Shown: positions 15,423 through 27,216, numbered from the stretch's first letter. The stretch: 46,708 nucleotides of DNA from Clostridia bacterium (GCA_017482055.1 JAFUOH010000002.1:1-46708), one strand, 5' to 3'. Numbers and translations are program-made. Notes: generated by a model from the sequence alone, not told the origin.

Positions 15423-16823
15423 ATGGCATCTATCATCAAACGTAAAAAGAATTATTCCGTTATATACAACTATGTTGACGAGAACGGAGAAACCAAGCAA
15501 AAATGGGAAACCTGGGGCACGCACAAAGAGGCCCTGAAGCGCAAAGCCGAAATTGAAAACCAGCAGCACACGGGAACATTTCTCCCGCCGAGCAATCAGA
15601 AGATATCCGATTTCCTTTTTGACTTCGTATCCTTGTATGGAGAAAAGAAGTGGGGCGTGTCTATGTACGACAGCCAAACTTCGCTGATTAACAACTATAT
15701 CAATCCGATTATCGGTGATATGGAGGTGCAGTCGGTTACACCTCGCGCCGTGGACGCATACATTCAGACCTTGCAAAAAACAAGGTCGGTATCCACCAAG
15801 ACGAGAAAAGCCACAACCACCTATGTCAGCAATCAGACCATCGAGAAGATTATCAAACTTCTGCGCTGCGCTTTCAAACAGGCGGTACGCTGGGAGATCA
15901 TCGGGAGAAACCCCTTTGATAATGTGATCCTCCCCAAGACGGAGTATAAGAAACGCGATATCTGGGACGCGGATATGATCCGCACCGCCCTTGATAAGTG
16001 TACGGACAGTAAACTCTATGTGGCAATGAACCTTGCCTTTGCCTGCTCTCTGCGAGTAGGTGAGATATTAGGGCTGACCTGGGATAACGTACACATTTCC
16101 GATGAAGATATTGCGGCCGACAATGCTTATGTTTACATTGACAAGGAATTGACGCGAGCCTCCAAGCGCGCGATCGAGACTTTGGGTGAGAAGGATATCT
16201 ACCATATCTTTACACCGCTTATGCCAAACACAAGTACGCGAATTATTCTGAAAAAGCCGAAAACGGAGTCAAGTATCCGTAAAGTATGGCTGCCTAAAAC
16301 CCTCGCCTATATTCTGTGCGAGTGGAAGAAGGCACAGGATGAAATCAGGAGCTTCCTGGGAGACGAGTATCAGGACTATAACCTGGTCGTTGCTCTCCCT
16401 AACGGACGGCCTTGTGAGGATCGTATCATCCTGAAGGAGTTTGCAAAGCTCCGTGAGGACGCAGGACTGCCCAGGGTGGTCTTTCACTCTCTCCGTCATT
16501 CCAGTACCACATACAAGTTAAAACTCAACCACGGCGATCTGAAGGCCACACAGGGCGATACAGGACACGCAGAGATTGACATGATTACAAGCGTGTACGC
16601 TCATATCCTGGATGAAGATAGAAAGGTCAATGCCCAAAAGTTTGAGACCGCCTTCTACTCCAACCCTGATTTGAGAGACGTCCGTCCTCCGGCAGAACCG
16701 AAGGAAACGGCACCCGCAACCCTTGATTTGGCAAGCCTGGTCGAGCAGCTTCAAAAATCACCCGAGCTTGCAAGTGCGCTGGCGGCGCTGATTGCCGCGC
16801 AAGCCCCCGCAAGTGGTCGCTAA
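15423..16823 (+). CDS. int: ICE integrase, tyrosine recombinase
   Basis: This 466-aa integrase has three parts: an N-terminal arm-binding AP2-like domain (about 1-55), a SAM-like core-binding domain (about 60-165) and a catalytic domain (about 175-400). Catalytic residues are R211 (SLRVGEIL), H355 and R358 (FHSLRHSS), H382 (TGHAEIDM) and Y392 (VYAHI). The Pro/Ala-rich tail after 410 is dispensable-looking. It catalyses integration and excision of the element. Its 3' end faces tRNA-Arg with three ATTAGCAAA repeats between, likely arm-type sites. AAAGGATATAAT precedes the ATG. Confidence 0.92.
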   Translation: MASIIKRKKNYSVIYNYVDENGETKQKWETWGTHKEALKRKAEIENQQHTGTFLPPSNQKISDFLFDFVSLYGEKKWGVSMYDSQTSLINNYINPIIGDMEVQSVTPRAVDAYIQTLQKTRSVSTKTRKATTTYVSNQTIEKIIKLLRCAFKQAVRWEIIGRNPFDNVILPKTEYKKRDIWDADMIRTALDKCTDSKLYVAMNLAFACSLRVGEILGLTWDNVHISDEDIAADNAYVYIDKELTRASKRAIETLGEKDIYHIFTPLMPNTSTRIILKKPKTESSIRKVWLPKTLAYILCEWKKAQDEIRSFLGDEYQDYNLVVALPNGRPCEDRIILKEFAKLREDAGLPRVVFHSLRHSSTTYKLKLNHGDLKATQGDTGHAEIDMITSVYAHILDEDRKVNAQKFETAFYSNPDLRDVRPPAEPKETAPATLDLASLVEQLQKSPELASALAALIAAQAPASGR

Positions 16824-16829
16824 AATCAA

Positions 16830-16892
16830 ATTAGCAAACAGATGATTTTTATTAGCAAACTTGTGGAAACCGTTCGAGTCCAATTAGCAAAA
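16830..16892 (+). repeat. Three direct repeats ATTAGCAAA near the element end
   Basis: ATTAGCAAAC at 16830-16839 and 16851-16860 and ATTAGCAAAA at 16883-16892 lie just after the integrase stop. Direct repeats at this place are typical arm-type integrase or excisionase binding sites (DR). A tRNA-like CGTTCGAGTCCAAT stands before the third copy. Confidence 0.55.
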
Positions 16893-16911
16893 TATTCAAC
16901 GTGCAGCGAAT

Positions 16912-16950
16912 AAAAAAGCACCCGATGATATACGGACCATCATCGGGTGC
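16912..16950 (-). terminator. Minus-strand hairpin terminator
   Basis: GCACCCGATGAT (16918-16929) pairs with ATCATCGGGTGC (16939-16950). The left A6 gives a U6 on the minus transcript. It is probably a back-up terminator for tRNA-Arg; it lacks a U-run for the integrase side. Confidence 0.6.
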
Positions 16951-16954
16951 AAAG

Positions 16955-16995
16955 AGAAAAATTAACGCTGCAAACCCCGAAAAGGGGCTTGCAGC
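16955..16995 (-). terminator. Terminator of tRNA-Arg
   Basis: GCTGCAA-CCCC (16967-16978) pairs with GGGG-TTGCAGC (16984-16995) around GAAAA, with A5 on the left becoming a U-tract on the minus transcript. It lies about ten bases after the CCA end of the tRNA. Confidence 0.65.
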
Positions 16996-17004
16996 AAGGG
17001 TTTT

Positions 17005-17081
17005 TGGCATCCCGGATTGGAGTCGAACCAACGGCCTGTCGCTTAGGAGGCGACCGCTCTATCCTACTGAGCTACCGGGAC
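17005..17081 (-). tRNA. tRNA-Arg (anticodon CCT), CCA encoded
   Basis: The minus strand folds into a complete cloverleaf: acceptor GTCCCGG/CCGGGAT (one G-U), D-arm TAGCTCAGTAGGATAGAGC, anticodon stem GTCGC/GCGAC with loop CTCCTAA, T-arm with GGTTCGACTCC, then discriminator G and encoded CCA (17005-17007). The anticodon CCT reads AGG. It lies next to the ICE integrase and is the likely integration target. Confidence 0.93.
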
Positions 17082-17105
17082 GTATTCAAAAAATATTCAG
17101 TTTTC

Positions 17106-17173
17106 CGCCCCTCCAGGAAACGAACGAGCTGCCGCTTAGGAGGGGCATGTTATATCCACTTAACTATGGGGGC
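17106..17173 (-). pseudogene. Degenerate tRNA-Arg(CCT)-like sequence
   Basis: The minus strand starts GCCCCCAT, has a proper D-arm (GTTA-AGTGGATA-TAAC) and the same anticodon loop CTCCTAA as the intact neighbour. The anticodon stem has an extra base, the T-stem does not pair, and the acceptor stem pairs only in part with GAGGGGC. It reads as a decayed tRNA-Arg. A functional but odd tRNA cannot be excluded. Confidence 0.5.
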
Positions 17174-17274
17174 ATTTAACCAATTGAGCATATAAATATG
17201 ATACCATATTCAGACGGTTTTGTCAAGTGAAAAATCGCTATTTTGTACCGAGGGGAGGAAATCCCAAGTATTTC

Positions 17275-17303
17275 TTGACATAAAACCTACATTATGATAT
17301 AAT
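17275..17303 (+). promoter_or_regulatory. Consensus sigma-A promoter of the hydrolase gene
   Basis: TTGACA (17275-17280), exactly 17 bp, TATAAT (17298-17303), 31 bp before the ATG at 17335. Both boxes are perfect. Confidence 0.85.
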
Positions 17304-17334
17304 GTAACAAAAGTAAAGCGTGCGGAGGGGTTCT

Positions 17335-18138
17335 ATGAAAATAAACGATCCTGCATTTGATATAAAAAACGGAGAATTTACGGGCGGAAGCTACAGTACA
17401 GATGATGTTACAATCCCAACAAGCATATACATTCCCAAAGCTTACGATCACGATAAAAAGTATGCGCTTCTCATATATTTCCACAATATCGGCGGCAGAG
17501 GTGACACTCCATATTGGAGCGGTGATCAAGGCAACATCCTTGTGAAAAACGTGATCGAGCTCACAAACGATAATGTTATCGTATTCGCCCCTCGTTGTCC
17601 AACAGAATACTTTTGGGTAGATACACCGTACGCTCCCGGTATTTACGACTTTGATAAAACACCTGTCAGCAAGGTAATGCGAGCCGTTATAAGCTATATC
17701 GAAAACGAAATTCTCGCAAAGTACAGCGTCGATACGAGCCGCGTATGGGCATTCGGCGATTCGCTCGGCGGCGGTGCAACATGGGACCTTCTCCTGCGAA
17801 AGCCCGACCTCCTCGCGGCGGCGATCCCCGTTGCGAGCTATTGTGATCCCACTCAAGCTGAGAATATTCCCGAGAATATTGCTATCTGGGCTTTCCATAC
17901 GGCGCAGGACAAGTCGGTGAGTGTAAACGGTATCCGCGCTTTAATGCCGAAGCTTGCCGCGTTTCGCAGAAACGTCAAGTACACCGAGTATGATTCCGCA
18001 GATCCCGATCATAAGGCGCTCTTTAATGGCGCCTGGGAAAAGAGCAAGAACTGGGAGCATTGGGCATGGGTTCCTGCGTACAATGATATCGCCACTGCCC
18101 GGTGGTTGGTTTCACAAGCAAAGCCTACATGCTTATAG
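17335..18138 (+). CDS. Alpha/beta-hydrolase, esterase or peptidase (PHB-depolymerase/dienelactone type)
   Basis: This is a 267-aa cytosolic protein of the alpha/beta-hydrolase fold. The nucleophile elbow is GDSLGG (about 140-145, Ser141 region) and the acid probably lies near AQDKSV (about 191-196). The catalytic His is likely in WEHWAW near 240. The beginning (SIYIPKAYD..KKYALLIYFH) matches the predicted-peptidase/feruloyl-esterase-like group. There is no signal peptide. CGGAGGGG precedes the ATG at 17335. It stands alone with a consensus promoter and converges with the flippase gene. The substrate is unknown; an ester of a plant polymer is plausible. Confidence 0.75.
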   Translation: MKINDPAFDIKNGEFTGGSYSTDDVTIPTSIYIPKAYDHDKKYALLIYFHNIGGRGDTPYWSGDQGNILVKNVIELTNDNVIVFAPRCPTEYFWVDTPYAPGIYDFDKTPVSKVMRAVISYIENEILAKYSVDTSRVWAFGDSLGGGATWDLLLRKPDLLAAAIPVASYCDPTQAENIPENIAIWAFHTAQDKSVSVNGIRALMPKLAAFRRNVKYTEYDSADPDHKALFNGAWEKSKNWEHWAWVPAYNDIATARWLVSQAKPTCL

Positions 18139-18200
18139 TGAGTATTTATGCGGTATATGCACTAAATGCGACGACCGCTTATTGCATTGATCCTCAAAGC

Positions 18201-19604
18201 TTATCCGCGGCGCAGAAGCTTCATTATCCCCTTTAATATCGGTTTTGCGTTGAGGGCGAATATAACCGCGATGCCGATCACCTGGACGATGATCCACAGC
18301 GGAAGCTCACACACCATAAATACCGTCTGCAAGCCGATGACGGCAGTGTTTACGATAAGCTTGGCTGTGTGAAGGTCAAAGCGGATGAATTTGCGGGTGT
18401 TGACGGCGCGGATGATAAATACGACAAAGTAGCAGATAAAGGTCGCCAGTGCGGCGCCGTTGGCTCCAAGCGGGGTGGGAATGAGAATAAGATTCAGCAC
18501 TACGTTCACCACGGCGCCGATCATGGAGGTCACAAAGGAGTGTACGCTCTTTTTGTCAACCAGATACACGCTTCCCATAAATGTGACAAGGCTGGAAAAC
18601 ACCGTAGCCACGATGAGCAGCGGCATATATTGCCATGCTGCATAGTAGCTGTCGTCAAACAGCACGATGGCGAAGATCTTGGAGAATGCGATAAGTCCCG
18701 CGGCGGAGATGTACAGCATGCCCTGAAAGCTGTCAAACACTGTTCCGAAGAATACCTCATGGCTCTTTTTCGACTCCGTGTCACGCTCGGTGACGGCGGA
18801 GAACTGCCATGCCTCGATAAAGATGCCCGAGAGCAGGATAAGCATGGTGGGAATCTTGAATGCCGCCGCGTAGAGCCCGTTGACATCGTCGCCGATAAAG
18901 CCCTTGACCATGTAGCGGTCGGAAACATTTGTGACCCACCAGAATACGGTGGTGGGGATAAGCGGGATGCTGAATTTCAACATCATTCCCGCTATTTTTT
19001 TGTTAAAGCGCTTGAAGCTTAAAGAAAACTCCTTGCGGATCACCGCAATTATAAGCAGCGATACCACCGCATCGGCGATGACCACGCTGAGCACATAACC
19101 GAGCAGACCTATGTCAAGCAGCACGAGGAATATTATGTTTAGCAGGATAGTCGTTGCTGTGGCAATGATGCCTTGAAGGGCGAAAAACGCCGTCATGCCG
19201 CAGGCACGCACATACTGAGCCAGCAGTGAATGCACATTCGCCGCGAAGGCATACAGGATGATGAGCCACATGTAGCCTTCAAAATAGTCTATTAGATTTA
19301 AAAGCGGGAACAGTGCCGCGAAAACAAGCAGTCCTGCAAATACCACGTAAAGTCCCGTGGTCAGTACATCTCTGCGGTCTATATCACGGTCAAGTGTGAA
19401 GCGGAACACCGCGTCACAGATACCCAGCGCCATAAGCGGCATCAAAAGATTCGCACTTTGCGTTATAATGTCGGCGGTACTGTACTCGGCGGTGGAAAGG
19501 CAGGCGGTGTACAGCGGCAACAGCAGAAATACCAGTATTTTCGAGCCGAAGGTGCCGATACCAAGAATCGCCGTGTTTCCGATCAGCTTTTTATACTTAT
19601 CCAT
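18201..19604 (-). CDS. MOP-superfamily polysaccharide/lipid flippase (Wzx/MurJ-like)
   Basis: This is a 467-aa integral membrane protein with about 12-14 membrane segments along its whole length. Its start (KLIGNTAILGIGTFGSKILVFLLLPLYT) is typical of the polysaccharide-biosynthesis flippases that move lipid-linked oligosaccharides across the membrane. It starts 12 bp after the cardiolipin synthase gene, with which it is probably co-transcribed. No polymerase or glycosyltransferase genes are near, so its substrate is unclear. It converges with the hydrolase gene; no clear terminator is seen in the 62 bp between them. Confidence 0.88.
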   Translation of the reverse strand: MDKYKKLIGNTAILGIGTFGSKILVFLLLPLYTACLSTAEYSTADIITQSANLLMPLMALGICDAVFRFTLDRDIDRRDVLTTGLYVVFAGLLVFAALFPLLNLIDYFEGYMWLIILYAFAANVHSLLAQYVRACGMTAFFALQGIIATATTILLNIIFLVLLDIGLLGYVLSVVIADAVVSLLIIAVIRKEFSLSFKRFNKKIAGMMLKFSIPLIPTTVFWWVTNVSDRYMVKGFIGDDVNGLYAAAFKIPTMLILLSGIFIEAWQFSAVTERDTESKKSHEVFFGTVFDSFQGMLYISAAGLIAFSKIFAIVLFDDSYYAAWQYMPLLIVATVFSSLVTFMGSVYLVDKKSVHSFVTSMIGAVVNVVLNLILIPTPLGANGAALATFICYFVVFIIRAVNTRKFIRFDLHTAKLIVNTAVIGLQTVFMVCELPLWIIVQVIGIAVIFALNAKPILKGIMKLLRRG

Positions 19605-19616
19605 TTTTACTCCATG

Positions 19617-21167
19617 TTACAGCAGCGGTGCAAACAGCTTCAAAAGGCTCATAACGAGCCCGTGTCTGCCTCGCATTTTTTTGTATATTTCGGGCGTGAC
19701 CTCTTCGGAGACCTTCAGTGCCTCCGTAAAATCGCGCTTTGCATCGAGAATGGCGGGATTATTATAGATCAGCGCCGCGCATTCAAAGTGAAGGTACAGA
19801 CTGCGGTAATCGAAGTTTATCGACCCAACTGCCGCAATACGGTCGTCGCTGACGGTCACCTTTGAATGAATAAATCCGGGGGTGTATTCATATACCTTCA
19901 CTCCGGCATCGAGCAGCACGCCGTAAAATGAGCGCGTGACCTGCTGTACATACCACTTATCGGGAATGTGCGGCGTGATGATGCGCACGTCGATGCCGCT
20001 CTTTGCCGCGAAGCAGAGGGCGGTTAAAAGCTCATTGTCGGGGATGAAATATGGGGTCATTATATAGATGTAATCCTCAGCCTTGTTTATCATATTGAAG
20101 TATACCAGCTCACCCACGCATTCGCCGTCAAGGGGAGTGTCGGCGTAGGGCTGAACATAACCGTCCGCACGGCTTGTGGGGATTATGAACTCCCCGGGAG
20201 CGGGACGGTAGAGAAATTTGTCAATATACGGATCGGTGGGATTTGCCATGTACCAGTGGCCGAGGAACATCATTGTAAAGCTTTTGACGGCGTCACCGCG
20301 GAGCATGACCGCCGCATCCTTCCAATGACCGAAGCGGTCATAGGCGTTGATGTATTCATCGGCAAGGTTTATACCCCCCGTAAATGCGGTGTGACCGTCG
20401 ATGACCACGATCTTTCTATGATCGCGGTTATTTTGTATGACAGTAGCGATCGGCACGAAGGGATTGAAGATCATTACCTTGATGCCGAGCTCGCGCAGCG
20501 TTTTGTCATAATTCTTCGGCAGGGTACCGATACAGCCCATTCCGTCCCAGATAAGACGTATGTCCACACCCTCCTTGGCTTTACTAATAAGCAGCTTCAG
20601 GATCGAATCCCACATTATGCCTTCCTGGATGATGAAATATTCAAGGAAGATGAATCGCTTAGCACGGCGCAGCTCTTCCATAAGGCAATCAAATTTTGCC
20701 TCACCCGACGGCAGATATGTGACCTCGGTGTTTTTGTAGACAGGGAAGGACGCCTTGGTGGCAAGATAGGATACATGTGCGGCAGTGGTACGGCTTACCG
20801 CTCGTATCTCTTCGGTGATGGCGGGATCCTGATGCAGATAGGGTTCAACCACCGCCTTTGCCTTGGCGGCTTTCTTTTTAAAGAGATATGTGGAGGATTG
20901 AAGCGAGGCGGCAAGATACATCAGTCCGCCAAAGATCGGAAAGGTGAGTATGATTATCGACCATGTGAGCTTGTATGCGGGGTTTTTGTTCTGATTTATC
21001 ACCAGTATCACCACAAGCATACTGATTATTGCCAGCGTAAAAGAGATCGGGATGATGTAGCTGCTGAGCATCACAAGCATGACGATGAACGCGAGTATCT
21101 GAAGCGCCGCGAAAAACGCGGTGATTATCAGTCTGCCCGTGAAATTTTTAAGATACCTTTTGTGCAC
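19617..21167 (-). CDS. cls: Cardiolipin synthase (phospholipase D family)
   Basis: This 516-aa membrane enzyme would join two phosphatidylglycerols into cardiolipin. Two N-terminal membrane segments (about 10-35 and 42-62 and beyond, the PLDc_N part) are followed by two catalytic HKD motifs: HRKIVVIDGHTAFTGG (about 235-250) and HSKVTVSDDRIAAVGSIN (about 430-447), each with the H-x-K-x4-D pattern. I chose the GTG at 21167, which has AGGGGGTGAG upstream; a start at 21245 would add 26 odd residues over the promoter. The minus-strand promoter is at 21204-21232. The flippase gene follows in the same operon. Confidence 0.92.
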   Translation of the reverse strand: MHKRYLKNFTGRLIITAFFAALQILAFIVMLVMLSSYIIPISFTLAIISMLVVILVINQNKNPAYKLTWSIIILTFPIFGGLMYLAASLQSSTYLFKKKAAKAKAVVEPYLHQDPAITEEIRAVSRTTAAHVSYLATKASFPVYKNTEVTYLPSGEAKFDCLMEELRRAKRFIFLEYFIIQEGIMWDSILKLLISKAKEGVDIRLIWDGMGCIGTLPKNYDKTLRELGIKVMIFNPFVPIATVIQNNRDHRKIVVIDGHTAFTGGINLADEYINAYDRFGHWKDAAVMLRGDAVKSFTMMFLGHWYMANPTDPYIDKFLYRPAPGEFIIPTSRADGYVQPYADTPLDGECVGELVYFNMINKAEDYIYIMTPYFIPDNELLTALCFAAKSGIDVRIITPHIPDKWYVQQVTRSFYGVLLDAGVKVYEYTPGFIHSKVTVSDDRIAAVGSINFDYRSLYLHFECAALIYNNPAILDAKRDFTEALKVSEEVTPEIYKKMRGRHGLVMSLLKLFAPLL

Positions 21168-21203
21168 ACGCTCACCCCCTTCGAAAGAAAATATCCAAAC
21201 CTT

Positions 21204-21232
21204 ATTATACCATATTTTGCCCGCGTTTTCAA
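21204..21232 (-). promoter_or_regulatory. Promoter of the cardiolipin synthase operon
   Basis: On the minus strand TTGAAA (21232-21227), 17 bp, TATAAT (21209-21204), 36 bp before the GTG start. It is divergent to the ThuA-gene promoter. Confidence 0.75.
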
Positions 21233-21345
21233 GGGGAAACAACAATATGTTTCGGAAAATACGAAAAAAATTCTGTTATTTGGCGCAGGTACGGTACAAA
21301 AGCTTAAAAAAATCGAGTATGAGCTCAGATTAATCAAAAAAATGA

Positions 21346-21374
21346 TTGACAATACTGAAAAAATGTGCGATAAT
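21346..21374 (+). promoter_or_regulatory. Promoter of the ThuA-domain gene
   Basis: TTGACA (21346-21351), 17 bp, GATAAT (21369-21374), about 47 bp before the ATG at 21422. Confidence 0.75.
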
Positions 21375-21421
21375 ATAAATAAACAAAATCCCGTTTTCAC
21401 GGTCAAAATAAGGAGATAATT

Positions 21422-22180
21422 ATGGAGAATAAAATTAAAGTAACGATCTGGAATGAGGGGCGGCATGAAAAGAAAAACGCAAAGGTACAGGCAATGTACC
21501 CGAACGGTATTCACGGTGCGATTGCGGAGTTCCTTTCAAAATGTGACGATCTTGAAATTCGCACAGCAACCCTTGACGATCCCGACTGCGGTCTGCCGGA
21601 TGAAGTATTAAACGATACCGATGTGCTCATGTGGTGGGGACATATGCATCACAATGATGTTCCCGAGGAGCTGGCAGGCAAGATCCGCGACAGAGTGTAC
21701 AGCGAGGGTATGGGCTTTATTGCTATGCACTCCGCTCATAAGTCAAAACCCTTCCGTTACATAGTCGGTACCGACGGAAATCTTTCCTGGGGTGAGGATC
21801 AGCGCGAGATCATCTGGAATCTGCTGCCTCAGCATCCCATCGCGGCAGGCATTCCCGAATATTTTGACCTCGGTGTTGAAGAAATGTACGGCGAGCCCTT
21901 CCGCATCCCTCAGCCCGATGAGCTTATCTTCACAAGCTGGTTTGAGGGCGGCAACATCTTCAGAAGCGGCGTTACATACTACCGCGGCATCGGCAAGGTG
22001 TTCTACTTCCAGCCCGGCCACGAGACCAATCCTCATTTTTACAATCCCTATGTTCAGAAGATTCTTACCAATGCCGTTCACTGGGCGGCACCGCAAAAGT
22101 TTGAGTTTCCAATTCCCGTTGGATGCCCTAAGAGAATGAATCCTGTTGATGAGCTTAATGAGGCTAAGGCGGAGAAGTGA
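21422..22180 (+). CDS. ThuA-like domain protein (trehalose-utilisation type)
   Basis: This 252-aa soluble protein is of the ThuA family, with a class-I glutamine-amidotransferase-like fold. Characteristic stretches are VTIWNEGRHEK at the start, DVLMWWGHMHHNDVP (about 67-81), GMGFIAMHSAHKSKPF (about 96-111) and GKVFYFQPGHETNP near 200-213. ThuA proteins accompany sugar catabolic genes and are linked to disaccharide use, but their reaction is not settled. AAGGAGATAATT precedes the ATG. The next gene follows after 120 bp with a hairpin between, so partial co-transcription is possible. Confidence 0.85.
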   Translation: MENKIKVTIWNEGRHEKKNAKVQAMYPNGIHGAIAEFLSKCDDLEIRTATLDDPDCGLPDEVLNDTDVLMWWGHMHHNDVPEELAGKIRDRVYSEGMGFIAMHSAHKSKPFRYIVGTDGNLSWGEDQREIIWNLLPQHPIAAGIPEYFDLGVEEMYGEPFRIPQPDELIFTSWFEGGNIFRSGVTYYRGIGKVFYFQPGHETNPHFYNPYVQKILTNAVHWAAPQKFEFPIPVGCPKRMNPVDELNEAKAEK

Positions 22181-22221
22181 GCCGCGATAATGGGGTAATG
22201 CCCATATAGGCAATAGATATA

Positions 22222-22253
22222 TGCAGGGACCGGCGGGGACGTCGGTCCCTGCA
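22222..22253 (+). terminator. Hairpin after the ThuA-domain gene
   Basis: TGCAGGGACCG (22222-22232) pairs perfectly with CGGTCCCTGCA (22243-22253). No U-run follows, so termination would be weak. It may act as a processing or attenuation site. Confidence 0.45.
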
Positions 22254-22302
22254 AATGCGCGGTTATAATGAAATGTGTACTTATAATTACGGAGTTAACG
22301 AG

Positions 22303-23955
22303 ATGAAGGACAAATATATCGCGCTTATGGATAAAGCGCTTGACGCCTATTCCTATGGGCACATTATCGAGTATTTTGAAAAAGTAAAAAAAGACGGACT
22401 CAAAGAGCACGGTTTTCCGCGACTTACGGCGAATATGGGAATACTGATCGCTCACGGAAAAAGATGCGAGCTGACACCGCTGTTTCTTGAAATGATGGCG
22501 TTCTGCTGCCGCATGATGCATGAAGTCAAGGCGGCGAACGATTTTTCCGTGCGGGAGCTTATACTATGTATTTTGGAGCTTGAGAGGTGCGGGAAATTTG
22601 ACAAATCGGTCACGAATGGCTTCAGAGCAGAGCTTTCCCTTATCGAGCCCACAAAATGCTACAATCACTTCGCCGTGACGACTGCCGACCCCGAATACAA
22701 CTGGGCGCTGTTTACGGGGGTCAGCGAGTTTGTGAGATTCCGTGAGGGCATCGGTGGCGACATGGAGTTTATCGAGACTCAGATCGGCTCACAGCTCAAG
22801 TGGCTGGATGAAAACGGCATGTACAGAGACGCGCCGGTGCATCCTCCGATGATGTATGACATAGTATCCCGCGGACTTTTTACGACTCTGCTCCATTTCG
22901 GCTACCGCGGTAGATATTATACGGAGCTCGATAAAGTGCTCAGAGGTGCGGCACTGCTCATGCTAAAAATGCAGTCGGTGACGGGAGAAATGGCGTTCGG
23001 CGGGCGAAGCAATCAGTTTCTTCACAACGAGACCTGGATGGCGGTTATCTTCGAATACGAGGCGGCGCGCTATAAAAAAGAGGGCGATCCCATGCTTGCG
23101 GGAAGATTTAAAGAGGCGGCGCACCGTGCGCTTTCCGTTGTAGAAGCATGGCTCTCGAAAACACCTATCGGACACATCAAAAACCGTTTTCCCACCGAGA
23201 CGAAATACGGCTGTGAAAAGTATGCTTATTTTGATAAATACATGATAACCGTTGCGTCGTTTTTATACATGGCGCACCTCATGTGCGACGACAGCATCGC
23301 GTCGTCCGAACGGGACACCTCGCCTGCGGTATTCGAGACATCGGCGGATTTCCATAAGCTGTTTATGTCCTGCGGCAATTACAGTCTCGAATTTGAACTT
23401 GACGGTGACCCGCATTACGACGCGTCGGGACTTGGACGTGTACACCGAATCGGTGCCCCCTCCACTATCTGCATGTCCGGTTCCTGTCCTGCCGAGCCGA
23501 ACTTTTCCGTTGCTCCGAGCGACCCGCATCCATTGTCACTCTGCGAAGGAGTAAAACAGGACGGCGAGTGGGTATTTGCCGCAGAGGTCGGGGCAAAGTA
23601 TACCGTACTCGCGGCTGAGACCCGCGGGGATGCAGCATATGCGAAGCTGTCCTCCGATCATGACGGTGGTTTTACTGAGTATACCGTGTCGAATGACGGT
23701 GTACACATTGTCGTACACGGTAAAGACGAGGCGGCGTATTCTCTGCCGGCGTTCCTTTACGACGGCGAGACGTACACGGAAATTTCCGCAGATGAGCACA
23801 GCCTTACCATAAGATACGGCGGTCATTTCTGCAGATATGAAACAAACGGTGTCATCGTCGAAACCGAGATCGTGGCATGCGGCAGAAACGGTCTCTACCG
23901 CAAGTATTACGCCATAGCAGACAAGCGGGTATGTGTAAATATTGTGATAAAATAG
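22303..23955 (+). CDS. Unrecognised 550-aa protein, probable alpha/alpha-toroid polysaccharide-active enzyme
   Basis: I do not recognise the family with certainty. Residues 1-350 are helical, with repeated aromatic/His motifs (NWALFTGVSEFVRF, DAPVHPPMMYDIVSRGLFTTLLHFGYRGRYY, FGGRSNQFLHNETWMAVIFEYEAARY) like the alpha/alpha barrel of heparinase-type lyases. Residues 360-550 are beta-rich (SCGNYSLEFELDGDPHYDASGLGRVHRIG...), like the second domain of such enzymes. There is no signal peptide, so it would act on imported oligosaccharides. ACGGAG precedes the ATG at 22303. It lies between a ThuA-like gene and a beta-galactosidase, supporting a glycan role. The lyase idea is inference. Confidence 0.6.
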   Translation: MKDKYIALMDKALDAYSYGHIIEYFEKVKKDGLKEHGFPRLTANMGILIAHGKRCELTPLFLEMMAFCCRMMHEVKAANDFSVRELILCILELERCGKFDKSVTNGFRAELSLIEPTKCYNHFAVTTADPEYNWALFTGVSEFVRFREGIGGDMEFIETQIGSQLKWLDENGMYRDAPVHPPMMYDIVSRGLFTTLLHFGYRGRYYTELDKVLRGAALLMLKMQSVTGEMAFGGRSNQFLHNETWMAVIFEYEAARYKKEGDPMLAGRFKEAAHRALSVVEAWLSKTPIGHIKNRFPTETKYGCEKYAYFDKYMITVASFLYMAHLMCDDSIASSERDTSPAVFETSADFHKLFMSCGNYSLEFELDGDPHYDASGLGRVHRIGAPSTICMSGSCPAEPNFSVAPSDPHPLSLCEGVKQDGEWVFAAEVGAKYTVLAAETRGDAAYAKLSSDHDGGFTEYTVSNDGVHIVVHGKDEAAYSLPAFLYDGETYTEISADEHSLTIRYGGHFCRYETNGVIVETEIVACGRNGLYRKYYAIADKRVCVNIVIK

Positions 23956-24025
23956 CTGCTTATCATGCCCGTTTTTTGAGGGTAGATGTAAGGATATTGC
24001 AGTTTTATAAACATATTGCAAACTG

Positions 24026-24055
24026 TTGACAAACAGACCCTGATTAATGTAAAAT
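24026..24055 (+). promoter_or_regulatory. Promoter of the first beta-galactosidase
   Basis: TTGACA (24026-24031), 18 bp, TAAAAT (24050-24055), 28 bp before the ATG at 24084. Confidence 0.65.
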
Positions 24056-24071
24056 ATTATTAATACCTTAA

Positions 24072-27125
<3,054 letters not shown>

Positions 27126-27171
27126 TGGAAAGGACGCAATTTGCAGGAGCAGATCGCGATCCGCCCCGCCA

Positions 27172-27216
27172 AAAAAGACACCTCAAACGGTTCGTTTGAG
27201 GTGTCTTTTTGTAATC
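27172..27216. terminator. Bidirectional terminator after the beta-galactosidase
   Basis: AAAAAGACACCTCAAACG (27172-27189) pairs perfectly with CGTTTGAGGTGTCTTTTT (27193-27210) around GTT, an 18-bp stem with U-tracts on both strands. Confidence 0.9.

Larger units (their letters stand above)
1..16900. mobile_element. Right part of an integrative conjugative element (left end outside window)
   Basis: Seen: mobilisation genes (MobC-like, relaxase) at 417-2738 and, at the far end, a sigma-like factor, HTH protein, excisionase and tyrosine integrase at 13870-16823, facing the 3' end of tRNA-Arg(CCT). Family knowledge: this xis-int ending next to a tRNA is typical of Tn916/Tn1549-like ICEs of Clostridia. 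Inference: the right boundary lies in 16824-17007. The coupling protein and type IV secretion genes are not here and would lie to the left. The cargo at 3049-13323 is carried inside the element. Confidence 0.75.

Noticed and set aside
17182-17274. Possible gene between the tRNA remnant and the hydrolase promoter
   Set aside because: No open frame with a ribosome site; only AT-rich spacer seen.
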